A stretch of 26,720 nt of DNA from positions 1 to 26,720 of the forward strand of contig CAJOPV010000034.1 in assembly GCA_905236495.1 (NCBI GenBank), in the 5' to 3' direction. The notes under the pieces are model-generated. The model made no database searches. It had not been told where the DNA came from and worked only from the letters and a program-made list of their open reading frames with translations. Below are positions 5,717 to 13,800 of this stretch, piece after piece. The stretch comes from an uncultured Christensenellaceae bacterium. GTDB lineage: Bacteria > Bacillota > Clostridia > Christensenellales > Aristaeellaceae. Position 1 is the stretch's first letter. Every line of letters begins with the position of its first letter. Both the position numbers and the translations under genes were made by a program.

Positions 5717-8218
5717 GTGCGCACGGGCAAAGCAGGGCGAAAGCTGCGCAAAATGGAAAGGCAGATGGAGCGTCAGGACCGAAAGACGCTTAGGCTTCTG
5801 GATCGGGGGCCCGTTCACAGGGGCCGCCGGGCGCTGATCGCCCTGGGCTCGCTGACGCTGATCCTGGCCGCCGCCCTGGTCTTTGTGTTCGACGCCCCCT
5901 CCTGGCAGCGGCTGGATATCGGCAAAATCAAAAACCTGCCCCAGACCGGGGCCATTTACGATCAGAACGGCGATTTCATCTCCAGCATCCAATCGGCCCA
6001 AAACCGGGTCAGCATCCCTTTGAGCCAGGTGCCCAAGGACGTGCAGAACGCCTTCCTGGCGGCGGAGGATCTGCGCTTTTACCGGCATTTCGGCATCGAC
6101 CCGGTGCGGATCATCGGGGCCTTGTTTTCCAATCTGCGCTCCGGCAGCTATGCCGAAGGGGCCAGCACCATCACCCAGCAGCTGGTGAAGCTGAGCCATT
6201 TAAGCACGCAGAAAACAGTGGCGCGGAAGCTGGAGGAGATGTACCTGGCGCTGCAGCTGGAGGCCCGGGCCAGCAAGGATGAAATATTGGAAATGTATCT
6301 CAATTTCATTTATTTCGGCAGGGGCGCTTACGGCATCGAGGCGGCGGCCCAGGCCTATTTCGGCGTGCCCGCAAATGAGCTCACCGCAGCCCAGGGGGCC
6401 TGCCTCGCCGCCATCGTGAAAGCCCCCTCCGCCTACGCGCCGCATCTGCACCCGGAAGCCAATCGCCAGCGCCAGCAGTACATCCTGCGCACCATGCGGG
6501 AAAACGGATTGCTTTCCCAGGAGAATTACCTTTCCGCCCTTGCCCAGGAGATCGCCCTCGTTCCCCAAAAAGCCCAGGCCTCCCCCTACGGCTGGTTTAC
6601 CGACGCGGTGCTGGACGAGGCGGAAAAGCTCCTCTCCCTTCAGGCGGAATCGGTGCTGGGGGGCGGATATCATATCTATACCACCTTTGACCCGGAGCAG
6701 CAGCAGATCGTGGATGCGCTCTATGCGGAAAAGGCCAATTTTCCCGCCGACGCATCCGACGGCACCCGGCCCCAAAGCGCCATGGCCTCCGTAGATGTGC
6801 ACACCGGGGCGGTGCGGGCCATCGTGGGGGGCCGGGCCTACACGGTGCAGAGGGGGTTGAACCGGGCCACCCAGATGCGCCGCCAGCCAGGCTCCTCCCT
6901 AAAGCCCCTGGCGGTGTATGCCCCCGCCATCGAATCCTTTGGGTATATGACCGCCAGCGTTTTAAACGATACGCCCCAAAAATTCGGCAGTTATTCCCCC
7001 CGGAACAGCGGCAATCTGTATTACGGCAACGTCACCATCCGCACCGCGCTGAAAAACAGCCTGAACGTGGCGGCGGTTTCGCTGCTGAATCGGATCGGCG
7101 TCGCCGCCGCCCGGGATTACCTGGAAAAAACGGGCATCGAGCTTACCGACCGGGATTGGAATTTGTCCCTGGCTCTGGGGGCCATGACCTACGGGGTCAG
7201 CCCGGTGCAATTGGCGGCGGCCTACGCCCCCTTCGCCAACGGCGGCACCTTCTATGCCCCTTATTTCATCCAGCGCATCGAGGACGCGGCGGGCAATACC
7301 GTCTATCGCCACGAAACGGAAAGCCGCCGGGTGATAACGCCCCAGACGGCTTTCCTGATGACGAGCCTGCTCCAATCCGTCACCTCCTCCGGCACCGGGG
7401 CCAAGCTGAGCCAGGCCGGCACCCCGGTGGCGGGGAAAACGGGCACCGTGAACATGACCGGCGGCGGCAACCGGGATATCTGGATGGCGGCTTACAACAG
7501 CGATATTTCCACCGCCTTCTGGATGGGCTTTGACGAGCCGGACAGCAGCCATAAGCTGCAGTCCTGGGTCTCCGGCGGGGATTACACCGCCGGGATGGCG
7601 GCGAAGTTTTTCAGGAATTATTATTCCGGCAAAGAAAAGCCCGCCTTTTTGCAGGCGGACGGCGTCGTGTGGCTGAAGATCGATACCAAATCCATCGAGT
7701 GGGCCGGGGAACCCATGCTGGCGACCTCCACCACCCCCAAGGGCTATACCTATTCCGAGGTGTTCCTCGCCTCCAACCGCCCCACCAAGGATTCCAACGT
7801 CTGGGCCGCCCCCCGCACCCCGTCAGCCTTTTACGTGACCCATAACAGCCAGGGAAACCCCGTTTTGGTCATCACCGCCTCCGACGCCGGCCTCTACCGC
7901 ATCCAGCGGGACGCCATCGGGGAATGCATCGTCTTAAGCGAACTGTACGGTGCCGCCGGGGAGACCCTGTATTACACCGACGCCAAAGCCAGGCTTGGGG
8001 TGGAATACACCTACCGCATCATCCCCATCAACGCGGAACTGCTCAATAACGGCGTGCTGCTGGAGGGCAAGCAGGCGGTGCAGGTGGCCCGGGCCAAGGC
8101 CCCCAACGCCGGCGCCCGGCTGTGGGATGATATCACCGGCCTGCTTTTCGGCAATCCCTCCTCCCCTGAAGCGGAGACCGCCGACGCGCTTTCTCTTTTC
8201 TGGCAGTCGGGAGACTGA
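5717..8218 (+). CDS. Class A penicillin-binding protein (bifunctional transglycosylase/transpeptidase)
   Basis: This 833-residue PBP1-type enzyme polymerises and cross-links peptidoglycan at the outer face of the membrane. It has a basic cytoplasmic tail and a membrane anchor at about 40-58. The GT51 transglycosylase domain has catalytic E117 in AAEDLRFYRHFGID, followed by GASTITQQLVK. The transpeptidase domain has the three expected motifs: nucleophile S393 in SSLK, S448-L-N450, and K574-T-G. After the transpeptidase there is an extra region of about 160 residues that looks beta-rich and Fn3-like (FYVTHNSQGNPVLVITASDAG...EYTYRIIPIN). I chose GTG 5717 because AGGAGG lies 10 nt before it and the anchor then sits normally; a start at 5630 is open but has no ribosome site. 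It is divergent from the FtsH-like gene. No terminator was seen before the convergent acyltransferase gene. Confidence 0.94.
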   Translation: MRTGKAGRKLRKMERQMERQDRKTLRLLDRGPVHRGRRALIALGSLTLILAAALVFVFDAPSWQRLDIGKIKNLPQTGAIYDQNGDFISSIQSAQNRVSIPLSQVPKDVQNAFLAAEDLRFYRHFGIDPVRIIGALFSNLRSGSYAEGASTITQQLVKLSHLSTQKTVARKLEEMYLALQLEARASKDEILEMYLNFIYFGRGAYGIEAAAQAYFGVPANELTAAQGACLAAIVKAPSAYAPHLHPEANRQRQQYILRTMRENGLLSQENYLSALAQEIALVPQKAQASPYGWFTDAVLDEAEKLLSLQAESVLGGGYHIYTTFDPEQQQIVDALYAEKANFPADASDGTRPQSAMASVDVHTGAVRAIVGGRAYTVQRGLNRATQMRRQPGSSLKPLAVYAPAIESFGYMTASVLNDTPQKFGSYSPRNSGNLYYGNVTIRTALKNSLNVAAVSLLNRIGVAAARDYLEKTGIELTDRDWNLSLALGAMTYGVSPVQLAAAYAPFANGGTFYAPYFIQRIEDAAGNTVYRHETESRRVITPQTAFLMTSLLQSVTSSGTGAKLSQAGTPVAGKTGTVNMTGGGNRDIWMAAYNSDISTAFWMGFDEPDSSHKLQSWVSGGDYTAGMAAKFFRNYYSGKEKPAFLQADGVVWLKIDTKSIEWAGEPMLATSTTPKGYTYSEVFLASNRPTKDSNVWAAPRTPSAFYVTHNSQGNPVLVITASDAGLYRIQRDAIGECIVLSELYGAAGETLYYTDAKARLGVEYTYRIIPINAELLNNGVLLEGKQAVQVARAKAPNAGARLWDDITGLLFGNPSSPEAETADALSLFWQSGD

Positions 8219-8297
8219 AGGAAAGGGCGGAGGCATAGGCGGCGTGAATCATAAACAGGGAAGAGATACAAAGGGAGAATGAGGCGGATGAACCCCT

Positions 8298-9452
8298 TTA
8301 TCTCAGCGTCTTTTTCACGATCGCTTTCCAAAGAAGCCTGAACAGGATCGTCGCCGGAACGGAGCAGGCCAGCACCGCAAGGCAGTACAGCGGCACGTTT
8401 CGGATATAGGTGAGGCTTTTTGCCACGTCCGTAAAGTTATAGCCGAACAGCTCCACGAAAATGCCGTGGATCAGGTAAAATTCCAGCGTCACGCCGCCCA
8501 GCCATTTGAGGGCCCCGTTCCCGAATTTGATCTTCATCATCAGCAGGAAGCACGCCGCCGCAAAGGCGATGCAGGCCAGCCACTGCATCCCGCAGCACCC
8601 CGCCCTGTGGAGCAGCTTCATCGGGTCGCCCCAGTTTTCGCCGTAATAGCCCCACCACTGGTCCGTAGCCAGGGTCGCCAAATGAAACAGGCCAAACACC
8701 GCCCCGAAAGCCAGGATCAGATAAACCCAATAGCCCTTTTTCAGAAAAGCGGTCATCTTCTTTTCGTATTTTCCGAATAAAAGCCCCAGGGGGAAGAGGA
8801 TGATGCTGTTATACCACCATTCGCCCCGCATCCACCAATCGCTTTGATGATCCAGGATGATCCCCAGGGCGGTATAGGCCAGGGCGAACACCGTCACCCA
8901 CCCGATCGCCGCCCCCTCCCGCCCGCAATGCTTGAAGGCGAAGTAAAAAGCCAAATAAAAGAAGGGGATCACGATGACGTACCATGCGTTGAAATTCGCC
9001 ATGTGCAGCCCGGACAGATACCAGAGCGCCGTCAGGGCATCCATCTTTTCACCCATTGCCAGCCGAACAAGAAGGTAAATGACCTCCGACAGGTAAAAGG
9101 CGATCACGATGGGCAATACGCGGCGGCGGACAAAGCCCTTCAGGTAATCCGGCTTTGTTTTCACGCTCTTATACAGCCCCAGCCCGCTGCAAAACAAGAA
9201 CACCCCCACGAACAGATACCCCAGCGGCACGAAAAAATCCAGCCCGTGAACGATGTACCGGCTCTGGTGCCAGGGGGCGCAGGTCTTTTGCGCCATATGA
9301 TGCAGCGCCACGCACAGCGCCATGAAGCCCTGCAGGATCTTGGTTTGCCCAAGGCCCGTATAATCCTCGTTCCATTCCCCTTTTCTGCACATCCTGGCCC
9401 CGAAGAACAAAAGGCCTCCCAGCAGGAAATAAAACAGGTACAGCCAATCCAC
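8298..9452 (-). CDS. Acyltransferase 3 family integral membrane protein
   Basis: This 384-residue polytopic membrane protein has about ten hydrophobic segments. Near residue 40 is KILQGFMALCVALHHMAQ, which matches the first helix of acyltransferase 3 (OafA/NolL/YrrM-like) proteins with the family's key His. A second family feature is the late segment WLGGVTLEFYLIHGIF. These proteins move acyl groups (often acetyl) from cytoplasmic donors to envelope sugars; the acceptor here is unknown. I start at GTG 9452, which has GGAGAAGGAG directly before it and a good promoter at 9489-9517. The frame is open to 9599, but that would place the start upstream of the promoter. It is convergent with the PBP gene. 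Confidence 0.85.
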   Translation of the reverse strand: MDWLYLFYFLLGGLLFFGARMCRKGEWNEDYTGLGQTKILQGFMALCVALHHMAQKTCAPWHQSRYIVHGLDFFVPLGYLFVGVFLFCSGLGLYKSVKTKPDYLKGFVRRRVLPIVIAFYLSEVIYLLVRLAMGEKMDALTALWYLSGLHMANFNAWYVIVIPFFYLAFYFAFKHCGREGAAIGWVTVFALAYTALGIILDHQSDWWMRGEWWYNSIILFPLGLLFGKYEKKMTAFLKKGYWVYLILAFGAVFGLFHLATLATDQWWGYYGENWGDPMKLLHRAGCCGMQWLACIAFAAACFLLMMKIKFGNGALKWLGGVTLEFYLIHGIFVELFGYNFTDVAKSLTYIRNVPLYCLAVLACSVPATILFRLLWKAIVKKTLR

Positions 9453-9488
9453 CTTCTCCTTCTCCCCTTTCCCGTCATGTACCGTGCT

Positions 9489-9517
9489 ACTATACCCCCG
9501 TACCCGCCCCGCCGCAA
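9489..9517 (-). promoter_or_regulatory. SigA promoter of the acyltransferase gene
   Basis: Minus strand TTGCGG (9512-9517), 17-nt spacer, TATAGT (9489-9494), about 30 nt upstream of the GTG start. This also argues against the longer upstream start at 9599. Confidence 0.75.
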
Positions 9518-9638
9518 GGCTTGCCCGGGCCATACCGCAAAATCTGATCAATTCAGCCTTATTTTCGCAAACAGATACACGCCGCCCTTTTCCCGGCATA
9601 TCCTGAAAAGGAACGAACCCGAAAAAGGAGGCGTGTTT

Positions 9639-9905
9639 ATGTCAGCCCATCAAAATGAATCGCCCTTTGCCGCCCTGAGCTTTGAGGAGCAGCAGCGCCG
9701 GTGGATGGAATGGCGCTCCCGGCAGCTGGATTACCGCCCGGCGGAGGAGGATCAGGCCCCCGCCCCGCCGTCCCGGCGGCTGAAGCTGCCCAATATGCCC
9801 ATCGCCGCCCCCACCCGGCACGCGGAGCTGGACCAGGTATTATCCCGGCATCGCCAGGCGGCAAAGAAGGCAGGGGCGTTCCGATCCGTCCAAAAGGACG
9901 GATGA
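9639..9905 (+). CDS. Small protein of unknown function (88 aa)
   Basis: An ATG at 9639 is preceded by AAAAAGGAGG with ideal spacing, and the frame ends at 9905. I do not recognise a family. The product is hydrophilic: an amphipathic, aromatic-containing helix near the start (SFEEQQRRWMEWRSRQLDYR), a Pro/Ala-rich middle (APAPPSRRLKLPNMPIAAPT), and a basic C-terminal helix (LDQVLSRHRQAAKKAGAF). There is no signal peptide or membrane segment, so it should be cytoplasmic. It could be a small nucleic-acid- or protein-binding adaptor, but nothing shows that. It is divergent from the acyltransferase gene and ends one base from the stop codon of the convergent nitroreductase gene, leaving no room for a terminator. 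The strong ribosome site is the main reason to believe it. Confidence 0.7.
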   Translation: MSAHQNESPFAALSFEEQQRRWMEWRSRQLDYRPAEEDQAPAPPSRRLKLPNMPIAAPTRHAELDQVLSRHRQAAKKAGAFRSVQKDG

Positions 9906-9906
9906 A

Positions 9907-10467
9907 TCAATCTGCATACGCGATCTTGTTTTCCTTCACGGCATGGGCTTCCTTGGTATCCGCAGGCACCCCCAGGGCGATGGCGATGACAAAATCCCAC
10001 CCCTGAGGGAATTGCAGCGCCTGCCGGAAGCCCTCCGCCTTATCCCCGGCGAAGGCATCCCTTGGCATGCCCAGGATCACGCTGCCCAGGCCCAGGCTTT
10101 CCGCCGCCAGGGCGATGTTTTCCACCGCGATGCCGCAGTCGATGGGGGTATAGGGATTGTCCGGCATGCCGGAAAGAACGATCACCGTGGGCGCGTGGTA
10201 AAACACGTGAAAATCCTTATCCCGGAATCGGGGGCTGCGCATGTCGGGGTTCCTTTTCATCATCTGCTCCCAGACGGCCCGATTCATTTCGTCCAGCAGC
10301 TTCTGATCCCGCACCACGGTAAAATGCCAGGGCTGGCGGTTCACGGCGGAGGGGCTTTCCACCGCCGCTTTCAGCACGGCGTCCAGCTGCTCCCGGGTGA
10401 TGGGCGTTTTTTCATAGGCCCGGTGGCTGCGGCGGTTGGAGATGAGGGTCAGGGTTTCATTCGTCAT
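9907..10467 (-). CDS. Nitroreductase family FMN-dependent oxidoreductase
   Basis: This 186-residue protein matches the nitroreductase fold: NRRSHRAYEKTPIT at residues 11-24 (FMN phosphate contacts by the Arg/Ser cluster), ESPSAVNRQPWHF near 42-54, and the late Gly-rich IDCGIAVENIALAAESLGLGSVILG segment that closes the flavin site. Such enzymes use NAD(P)H to reduce nitro compounds, quinones or related electrophiles and usually work as dimers; the physiological substrate is not readable. I start at ATG 10467 because GGAGGAAC sits 6 nt upstream; an ATG nine codons earlier lacks a site. It is divergent from tadA and convergent with the 88-aa gene. Confidence 0.9.
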   Translation of the reverse strand: MTNETLTLISNRRSHRAYEKTPITREQLDAVLKAAVESPSAVNRQPWHFTVVRDQKLLDEMNRAVWEQMMKRNPDMRSPRFRDKDFHVFYHAPTVIVLSGMPDNPYTPIDCGIAVENIALAAESLGLGSVILGMPRDAFAGDKAEGFRQALQFPQGWDFVIAIALGVPADTKEAHAVKENKIAYAD

Positions 10468-10483
10468 GCGAGGTTCCTCCTTC

Positions 10484-10513
10484 TTGTCATGCAAGGGGTT
10501 TATGGCGTATAAT
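10484..10513 (+). promoter_or_regulatory. SigA promoter of tadA
   Basis: TTGTCA (10484-10489), 18-nt spacer, perfect TATAAT (10508-10513). Transcription should begin near 10520, giving a leader of fewer than 20 nt before the ATG at 10537. Confidence 0.8.
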
Positions 10514-10536
10514 GAACGGGAAAGCGAGGGACGAAC

Positions 10537-10989
10537 ATGCTGTCAGCGGAAAAATGGATGCGGGAGGCGCTCAGAGAAGCGCAGGCCGATCAAAACGAAG
10601 TGCCGGTGGGGGCGGTGGTGGTGCGGGATGGGCAGATCATCGCCCGGGCCCATAACCAGCGGGAAACGGAGGGCCCCTTCGCCCACGCGGAAATGCTGGC
10701 GATGCAAAGAGCGGCAGAAGCCCTGGGCAGCCGCCGCCTGCACGGCTGCACCCTGTACGTCACCCTGGAGCCCTGCCCCATGTGCGCGGGGGCCCTGATG
10801 ATGGCGGAAATGGAGGCCTGCTGCTTCGGGGCTTACGATCCCCGCCAGGGCTGCTGCGGCAGCGTCTATACCCTGCCGGAGGATCCGGCCTTTTTCCGCC
10901 GCGTTCGGTGCGTGGGCGGGGTGCTGGAGGCGGAATGCGCCGCCCCGCTGCAGCGCTTTTTCAAAGAGAAACGCTTTTCAACAGTATAA
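10537..10989 (+). CDS. tadA: tRNA-specific adenosine deaminase TadA
   Basis: This 150-residue zinc deaminase converts A34 to inosine in the wobble position of tRNA-Arg(ACG), an essential step for reading CGC/CGA codons. The catalytic HAE motif (H50, E52) lies in GPFAHAEM, and the zinc-binding PCxxC motif (C80, C83) in LEPCPMCAGA. N-terminal WMREALREAQ and VPVGAVVV are typical of TadA rather than of free-base cytosine or guanine deaminases, and length fits (about 150-165). The ribosome site is modest (GAGGGAC), but the promoter at 10484-10513 places the start well. In many Firmicutes tadA lies near dnaX and the origin region, which is compatible with this window. Confidence 0.93.
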   Translation: MLSAEKWMREALREAQADQNEVPVGAVVVRDGQIIARAHNQRETEGPFAHAEMLAMQRAAEALGSRRLHGCTLYVTLEPCPMCAGALMMAEMEACCFGAYDPRQGCCGSVYTLPEDPAFFRRVRCVGGVLEAECAAPLQRFFKEKRFSTV

Positions 10990-11066
10990 CACTGGAAAGC
11001 GTTCCATTTCAAGCCCGTTAATTATGGCGAAATCGTGAATAGGATGTAAAATCCGTCCCCGTTCCC

Positions 11067-11095
11067 TTGCGGTCCAAACGGTTTTGTGCCATAAT
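11067..11095 (+). promoter_or_regulatory. SigA extended -10 promoter of the foldase gene
   Basis: TTGCGG (11067-11072), 17-nt spacer, CATAAT (11090-11095) preceded by TGC (TGn). The next gene starts at 11142. Confidence 0.7.
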
Positions 11096-11141
11096 ACCCA
11101 GGTAAATCTCCGCCCTGCGGGGCAGGAAACGAGGGAGACCT

Positions 11142-12545
11142 ATGAAGAAAAAAACCGTTTCTGCAATCATCGCCGTTCTTTTGCTGCTGGCCGGGCTGAT
11201 CGCCCTGTGGCAGTTTACGGACGTATTCGGGAAAAAGGAGCCCGTCCCGGAAATGACGGAGGAGCCCGCCCAGGCCTTTACCGAAGCCCCGGCGGAAACC
11301 CCCACCGATGCGCCCGCGGAAGCCGAGCCCACGGAAGCCCCGGCGGCCTCCGCCCTTACGCTGGCTGAGGATGCCGCCCTGGCGACGGTGAACGGGCAGA
11401 CCATCACCTACGCCCAGGCCCGCGCCGCCCTGTATAACCTGTACGATAACGGCTATGTGGAAAACGAAACGGATTACGATACCGCCATCGAGTATCTGAT
11501 CCGCAACGCGGTATTGGAAAAAAAGATCAAGGAATTGGGGCTGGATCAGTTCACCGCCGAAGAGGAGGAGGCCTTCCAGGCGGACGCCAAACAGCAATGG
11601 GAGGAGGCCATCCAGTCCTACGTTTCCTATTTCCTCTCCGAGGATACGGAGGAGGCTCGTGCCCAGGCCAGGGAGGACGGGGAAGCCTATCTCACCTCCA
11701 TGGGCTACAGCGTGGAAGCGCTGGCGGACGAGCTCAGGCAGGACGCCAGCTACGATCTGCTGGAGAAAAAGATGCTGGAGGGCAAGGATCTGACCGTTAC
11801 GGCGGATGAGATCCGGCAGCTGTTTGAGGCCTACGCCGCCCAGGAAAAGGAGCAGTACGAGGGCAACGTGCCCCTGTACGAAATGTATAAGACCTATTAC
11901 GGCTACGATACCTGGTTCACCCCCGAAGGCTTCCGCGGCATCATCCATATCCTGCTTTCCGTGGATGAGGAATTGCTCACCGCCTATCAGAACGCCCAGG
12001 CCGCTTACGAGGATTCCGTCACCGAAGCGGCTCCCGACGGCGACGCCGGCCTTCTTGCCGCCCGGGACGCGGCCCTTGCCGCCGTGCTGGACAGCAAAAA
12101 GACGGAGATCGACGATATTTACGCCCGGCTTGCCCAGGGCGAATCCTTTGAAAGCCTCATCGCGGCCTACGGCGAGGACCCGGGCATGCAGAATGAAGAA
12201 ACCCTCAGGGAGGGCTACGCCGTCCACCCCGAAAGCATCGTTTGGGACGCCGCCTTCACCGCCGGCGCCTTCAGCGAAAAGATGCAGCGGCCCGGCGATA
12301 CCTCCGACCCCGTGATCGGCAGCCACGGCATCCATATCCTGCATTACCTCAAGGATATCCCCGGCGGCTATGTGGAGCTGTCCGATGAGATCAGCGCCTC
12401 CATCGAGGAATATCTGGTTTCCCAGAAATCCAACGAAGTCTTTAACGAGGCCCTTTCCCAATGGATGAGCGAAAGCGAAATCACCTACGATAACGACGCC
12501 ATCGCCGCCGCCCGGGCCATCGCCGCCCTGACGGACCAGGAATGA
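11142..12545 (+). CDS. Exported parvulin-type peptidyl-prolyl isomerase (SurA/PrsA-like foldase)
   Basis: This is a 467-residue protein. Residues 6-25 form a hydrophobic signal or anchor, residues 33-72 a Pro/Glu/Thr/Ala linker. A SurA-N-like chaperone region follows from about 80 (ALATVNGQTITYAQARAAL), rich in acidic helices. A PpiC rotamase domain lies at about 260-420, ending in the family signature GSHGIHILHYLKD, with the opening strand recognisable as FRGIIHILLS. The protein should fold secreted proteins at the outer face of the membrane, possibly including the PBP and other envelope enzymes encoded nearby; that link is inference. No lipobox Cys is visible, so it differs from lipoprotein PrsA and may be held by its N-terminal helix. 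The start ATG has GAGGGAG upstream and a promoter at 11067-11095. It ends before a strong bidirectional terminator. Confidence 0.85.
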   Translation: MKKKTVSAIIAVLLLLAGLIALWQFTDVFGKKEPVPEMTEEPAQAFTEAPAETPTDAPAEAEPTEAPAASALTLAEDAALATVNGQTITYAQARAALYNLYDNGYVENETDYDTAIEYLIRNAVLEKKIKELGLDQFTAEEEEAFQADAKQQWEEAIQSYVSYFLSEDTEEARAQAREDGEAYLTSMGYSVEALADELRQDASYDLLEKKMLEGKDLTVTADEIRQLFEAYAAQEKEQYEGNVPLYEMYKTYYGYDTWFTPEGFRGIIHILLSVDEELLTAYQNAQAAYEDSVTEAAPDGDAGLLAARDAALAAVLDSKKTEIDDIYARLAQGESFESLIAAYGEDPGMQNEETLREGYAVHPESIVWDAAFTAGAFSEKMQRPGDTSDPVIGSHGIHILHYLKDIPGGYVELSDEISASIEEYLVSQKSNEVFNEALSQWMSESEITYDNDAIAAARAIAALTDQE

Positions 12546-12593
12546 TATTTCCGCTCGGCGATCATAGCCTCAGCATCAACAAAACTCAATAAA

Positions 12594-12637
12594 AAAAGGG
12601 GCTGCCGCACTTTTGGCTGAGAGCGGCAGCCCCTTTT
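12594..12637. terminator. Bidirectional rho-independent terminator
   Basis: A 15-bp perfect stem (12594-12608 with 12623-12637) with a 14-nt loop. The minus-strand transcript ends in seven U, so it best serves the kinase operon that stops at 12700. The plus-strand tail is only four U and serves the foldase gene. Confidence 0.88.
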
Positions 12638-12642
12638 CGGTT

Positions 12643-12687
12643 TATCGATCAACCCCGGGGGCAGCCCGAAAGGGCCGCAGCCCTTTC
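12643..12687 (+). repeat. Copy A of a dispersed 43-45 nt hairpin repeat
   Basis: It contains a hairpin GAAAGGGCCGCAGCCCTTTC preceded by a CCCGGG stretch and TATC. The same order occurs on the minus strand at 17717-17759, with only one base different in the hairpin. It lies between the terminator and the kinase stop codon. Confidence 0.55.
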
Positions 12688-12699
12688 ACAGGCAGAAGT

Positions 12700-13800
12700 T
12701 TATCCTTTCTTCTGCGGCAGCACCACGGCGATGCGGGTGCCGATCTCCTCCCGGGAAACAACGTCGAAGTGGCCCTTGTGGCGATCCACGATCCATTTGG
12801 CGATGGACAGGCCCAGCCCCGTGCCCCCGGTGGCCCGGCTGCGGGCTGGATCGGAACGGAAAAAGCGATCGAAAATATGCTCCAGATCCTCCTGCTTGAT
12901 GCCGATGCCGTTATCCTGCACCTCGAAGCAGGGGTTCCCCTCCTTATACCGGGCCCGGAGGGTGATCCGATCCCCCTCCTGGGTATATTTCACCGCGTTA
13001 TCCACCAGGATGCGGGCTGTCTGCTTGAGCATGGCGGCATCGCCGGTGACGGGCACCGCTTCCTCCGCTTCCAGCCGCCACGTGCGCTCCGGGTGGATCA
13101 TCCGGGATTCCTCATAGACTTCCCGCAGCATCTCTGCCAGGTCCAATTCCTCATACACCATCTGGTTCCGTCCCCCGTCCCCCCGGGCCAGGAACAGAAG
13201 CTGCTCGATCAGCTTTTTCATGTGGGCGGATTCCGTTTGAATGGCGGTGATGCCCTCGTCCAGCACCCCTTCGTCGTCCTTGCCCCAGCGCTGCAGCATA
13301 TCGGCGTAGCCCTGGATCACGGCGATGGGGGTGCGCAGCTCGTGGGAGGCGTCGGAAACGAAGCGGGTCTGCTCCCGGTAGGATTCCCGGGTGCGGTCCA
13401 GCATGTTATTGATGGCGGTCTCCAGCCCCTGCATTTCCTGATCCCCGGTGGATATCCGGGCGTCGGGCGACAGGGGGCTGACGGTGCCGATGGCGTCCTC
13501 CAGGTGATGCAGCTTTTCCGGGTCGAACCGGCTCAATTGCTCCGCGGTCAGCGCCATGCGCTCCAAGGGCTCCATGAGCCTCCGGGCCTTTTCCTTCCCT
13601 ACCCGGCTCTGCAGCAGCAAAAGCAGCCCCTCCGCGCCGCCCAATACGGCCCAGAAGCTGTAGTTTTCCACCGCGATCCACCCCCAGGCGATCAGGCCGC
13701 CCAGCAGCCCGTCCAGCAGCAGGAACAGAAGCAGCGTCCGCCGCAGCCAGTAGCGGTTCATTTTCCGGGCGATGGAATTCATGCGTTTTTCGTCCTTCAT
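12700..13800 (-). CDS. Sensor histidine kinase, ArlS-like
   Basis: This is a 366-residue kinase. Two hydrophobic segments (about 22-42 and 49-64) are joined by only a few residues, so there is essentially no external sensor domain. A linker of HAMP length follows, then the dimerisation/phosphoacceptor domain with H153 in FVSDASHELRTPIAVIQGY, and the ATPase domain with N268 (LVDNAVKYT), DNGIGI and GTGLGLSIAK. The motif set, including QRWGKDDEGVLDEGI, resembles ArlS/CusS-like kinases. The start ATG at 13800 overlaps the regulator's stop codon as ATGA, indicating translational coupling and one transcript. The short loop suggests that it senses within the membrane or through a partner; the DUF4342 membrane protein upstream is a candidate. 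The signal is unknown. Confidence 0.93.
   Translation of the reverse strand: MKDEKRMNSIARKMNRYWLRRTLLLFLLLDGLLGGLIAWGWIAVENYSFWAVLGGAEGLLLLLQSRVGKEKARRLMEPLERMALTAEQLSRFDPEKLHHLEDAIGTVSPLSPDARISTGDQEMQGLETAINNMLDRTRESYREQTRFVSDASHELRTPIAVIQGYADMLQRWGKDDEGVLDEGITAIQTESAHMKKLIEQLLFLARGDGGRNQMVYEELDLAEMLREVYEESRMIHPERTWRLEAEEAVPVTGDAAMLKQTARILVDNAVKYTQEGDRITLRARYKEGNPCFEVQDNGIGIKQEDLEHIFDRFFRSDPARSRATGGTGLGLSIAKWIVDRHKGHFDVVSREEIGTRIAVVLPQKKG

Noticed and set aside
5540..6199. N-terminal extension of the FtsH-like protein up to 6199
   Set aside because: It would lie antisense to the PBP transglycosylase domain. ATG 5539 has a ribosome site and gives the normal FtsH N-terminus.
10201..10216. A second parS-like site around CACGTG in the nitroreductase gene
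   Set aside because: Only the core hexamer and part of one arm match; the left arm is wrong, so it is not a plausible ParB site. CACGTG cores at about 20107, 20870 and 23120 fail for the same reason.
11022..12461. A 479-codon minus-strand frame opposite the foldase gene
   Set aside because: It is a shadow of the plus-strand gene, rich in Gly, Leu and His with no motif and no ribosome site. The plus-strand gene has a promoter, signal peptide and PpiC signature.
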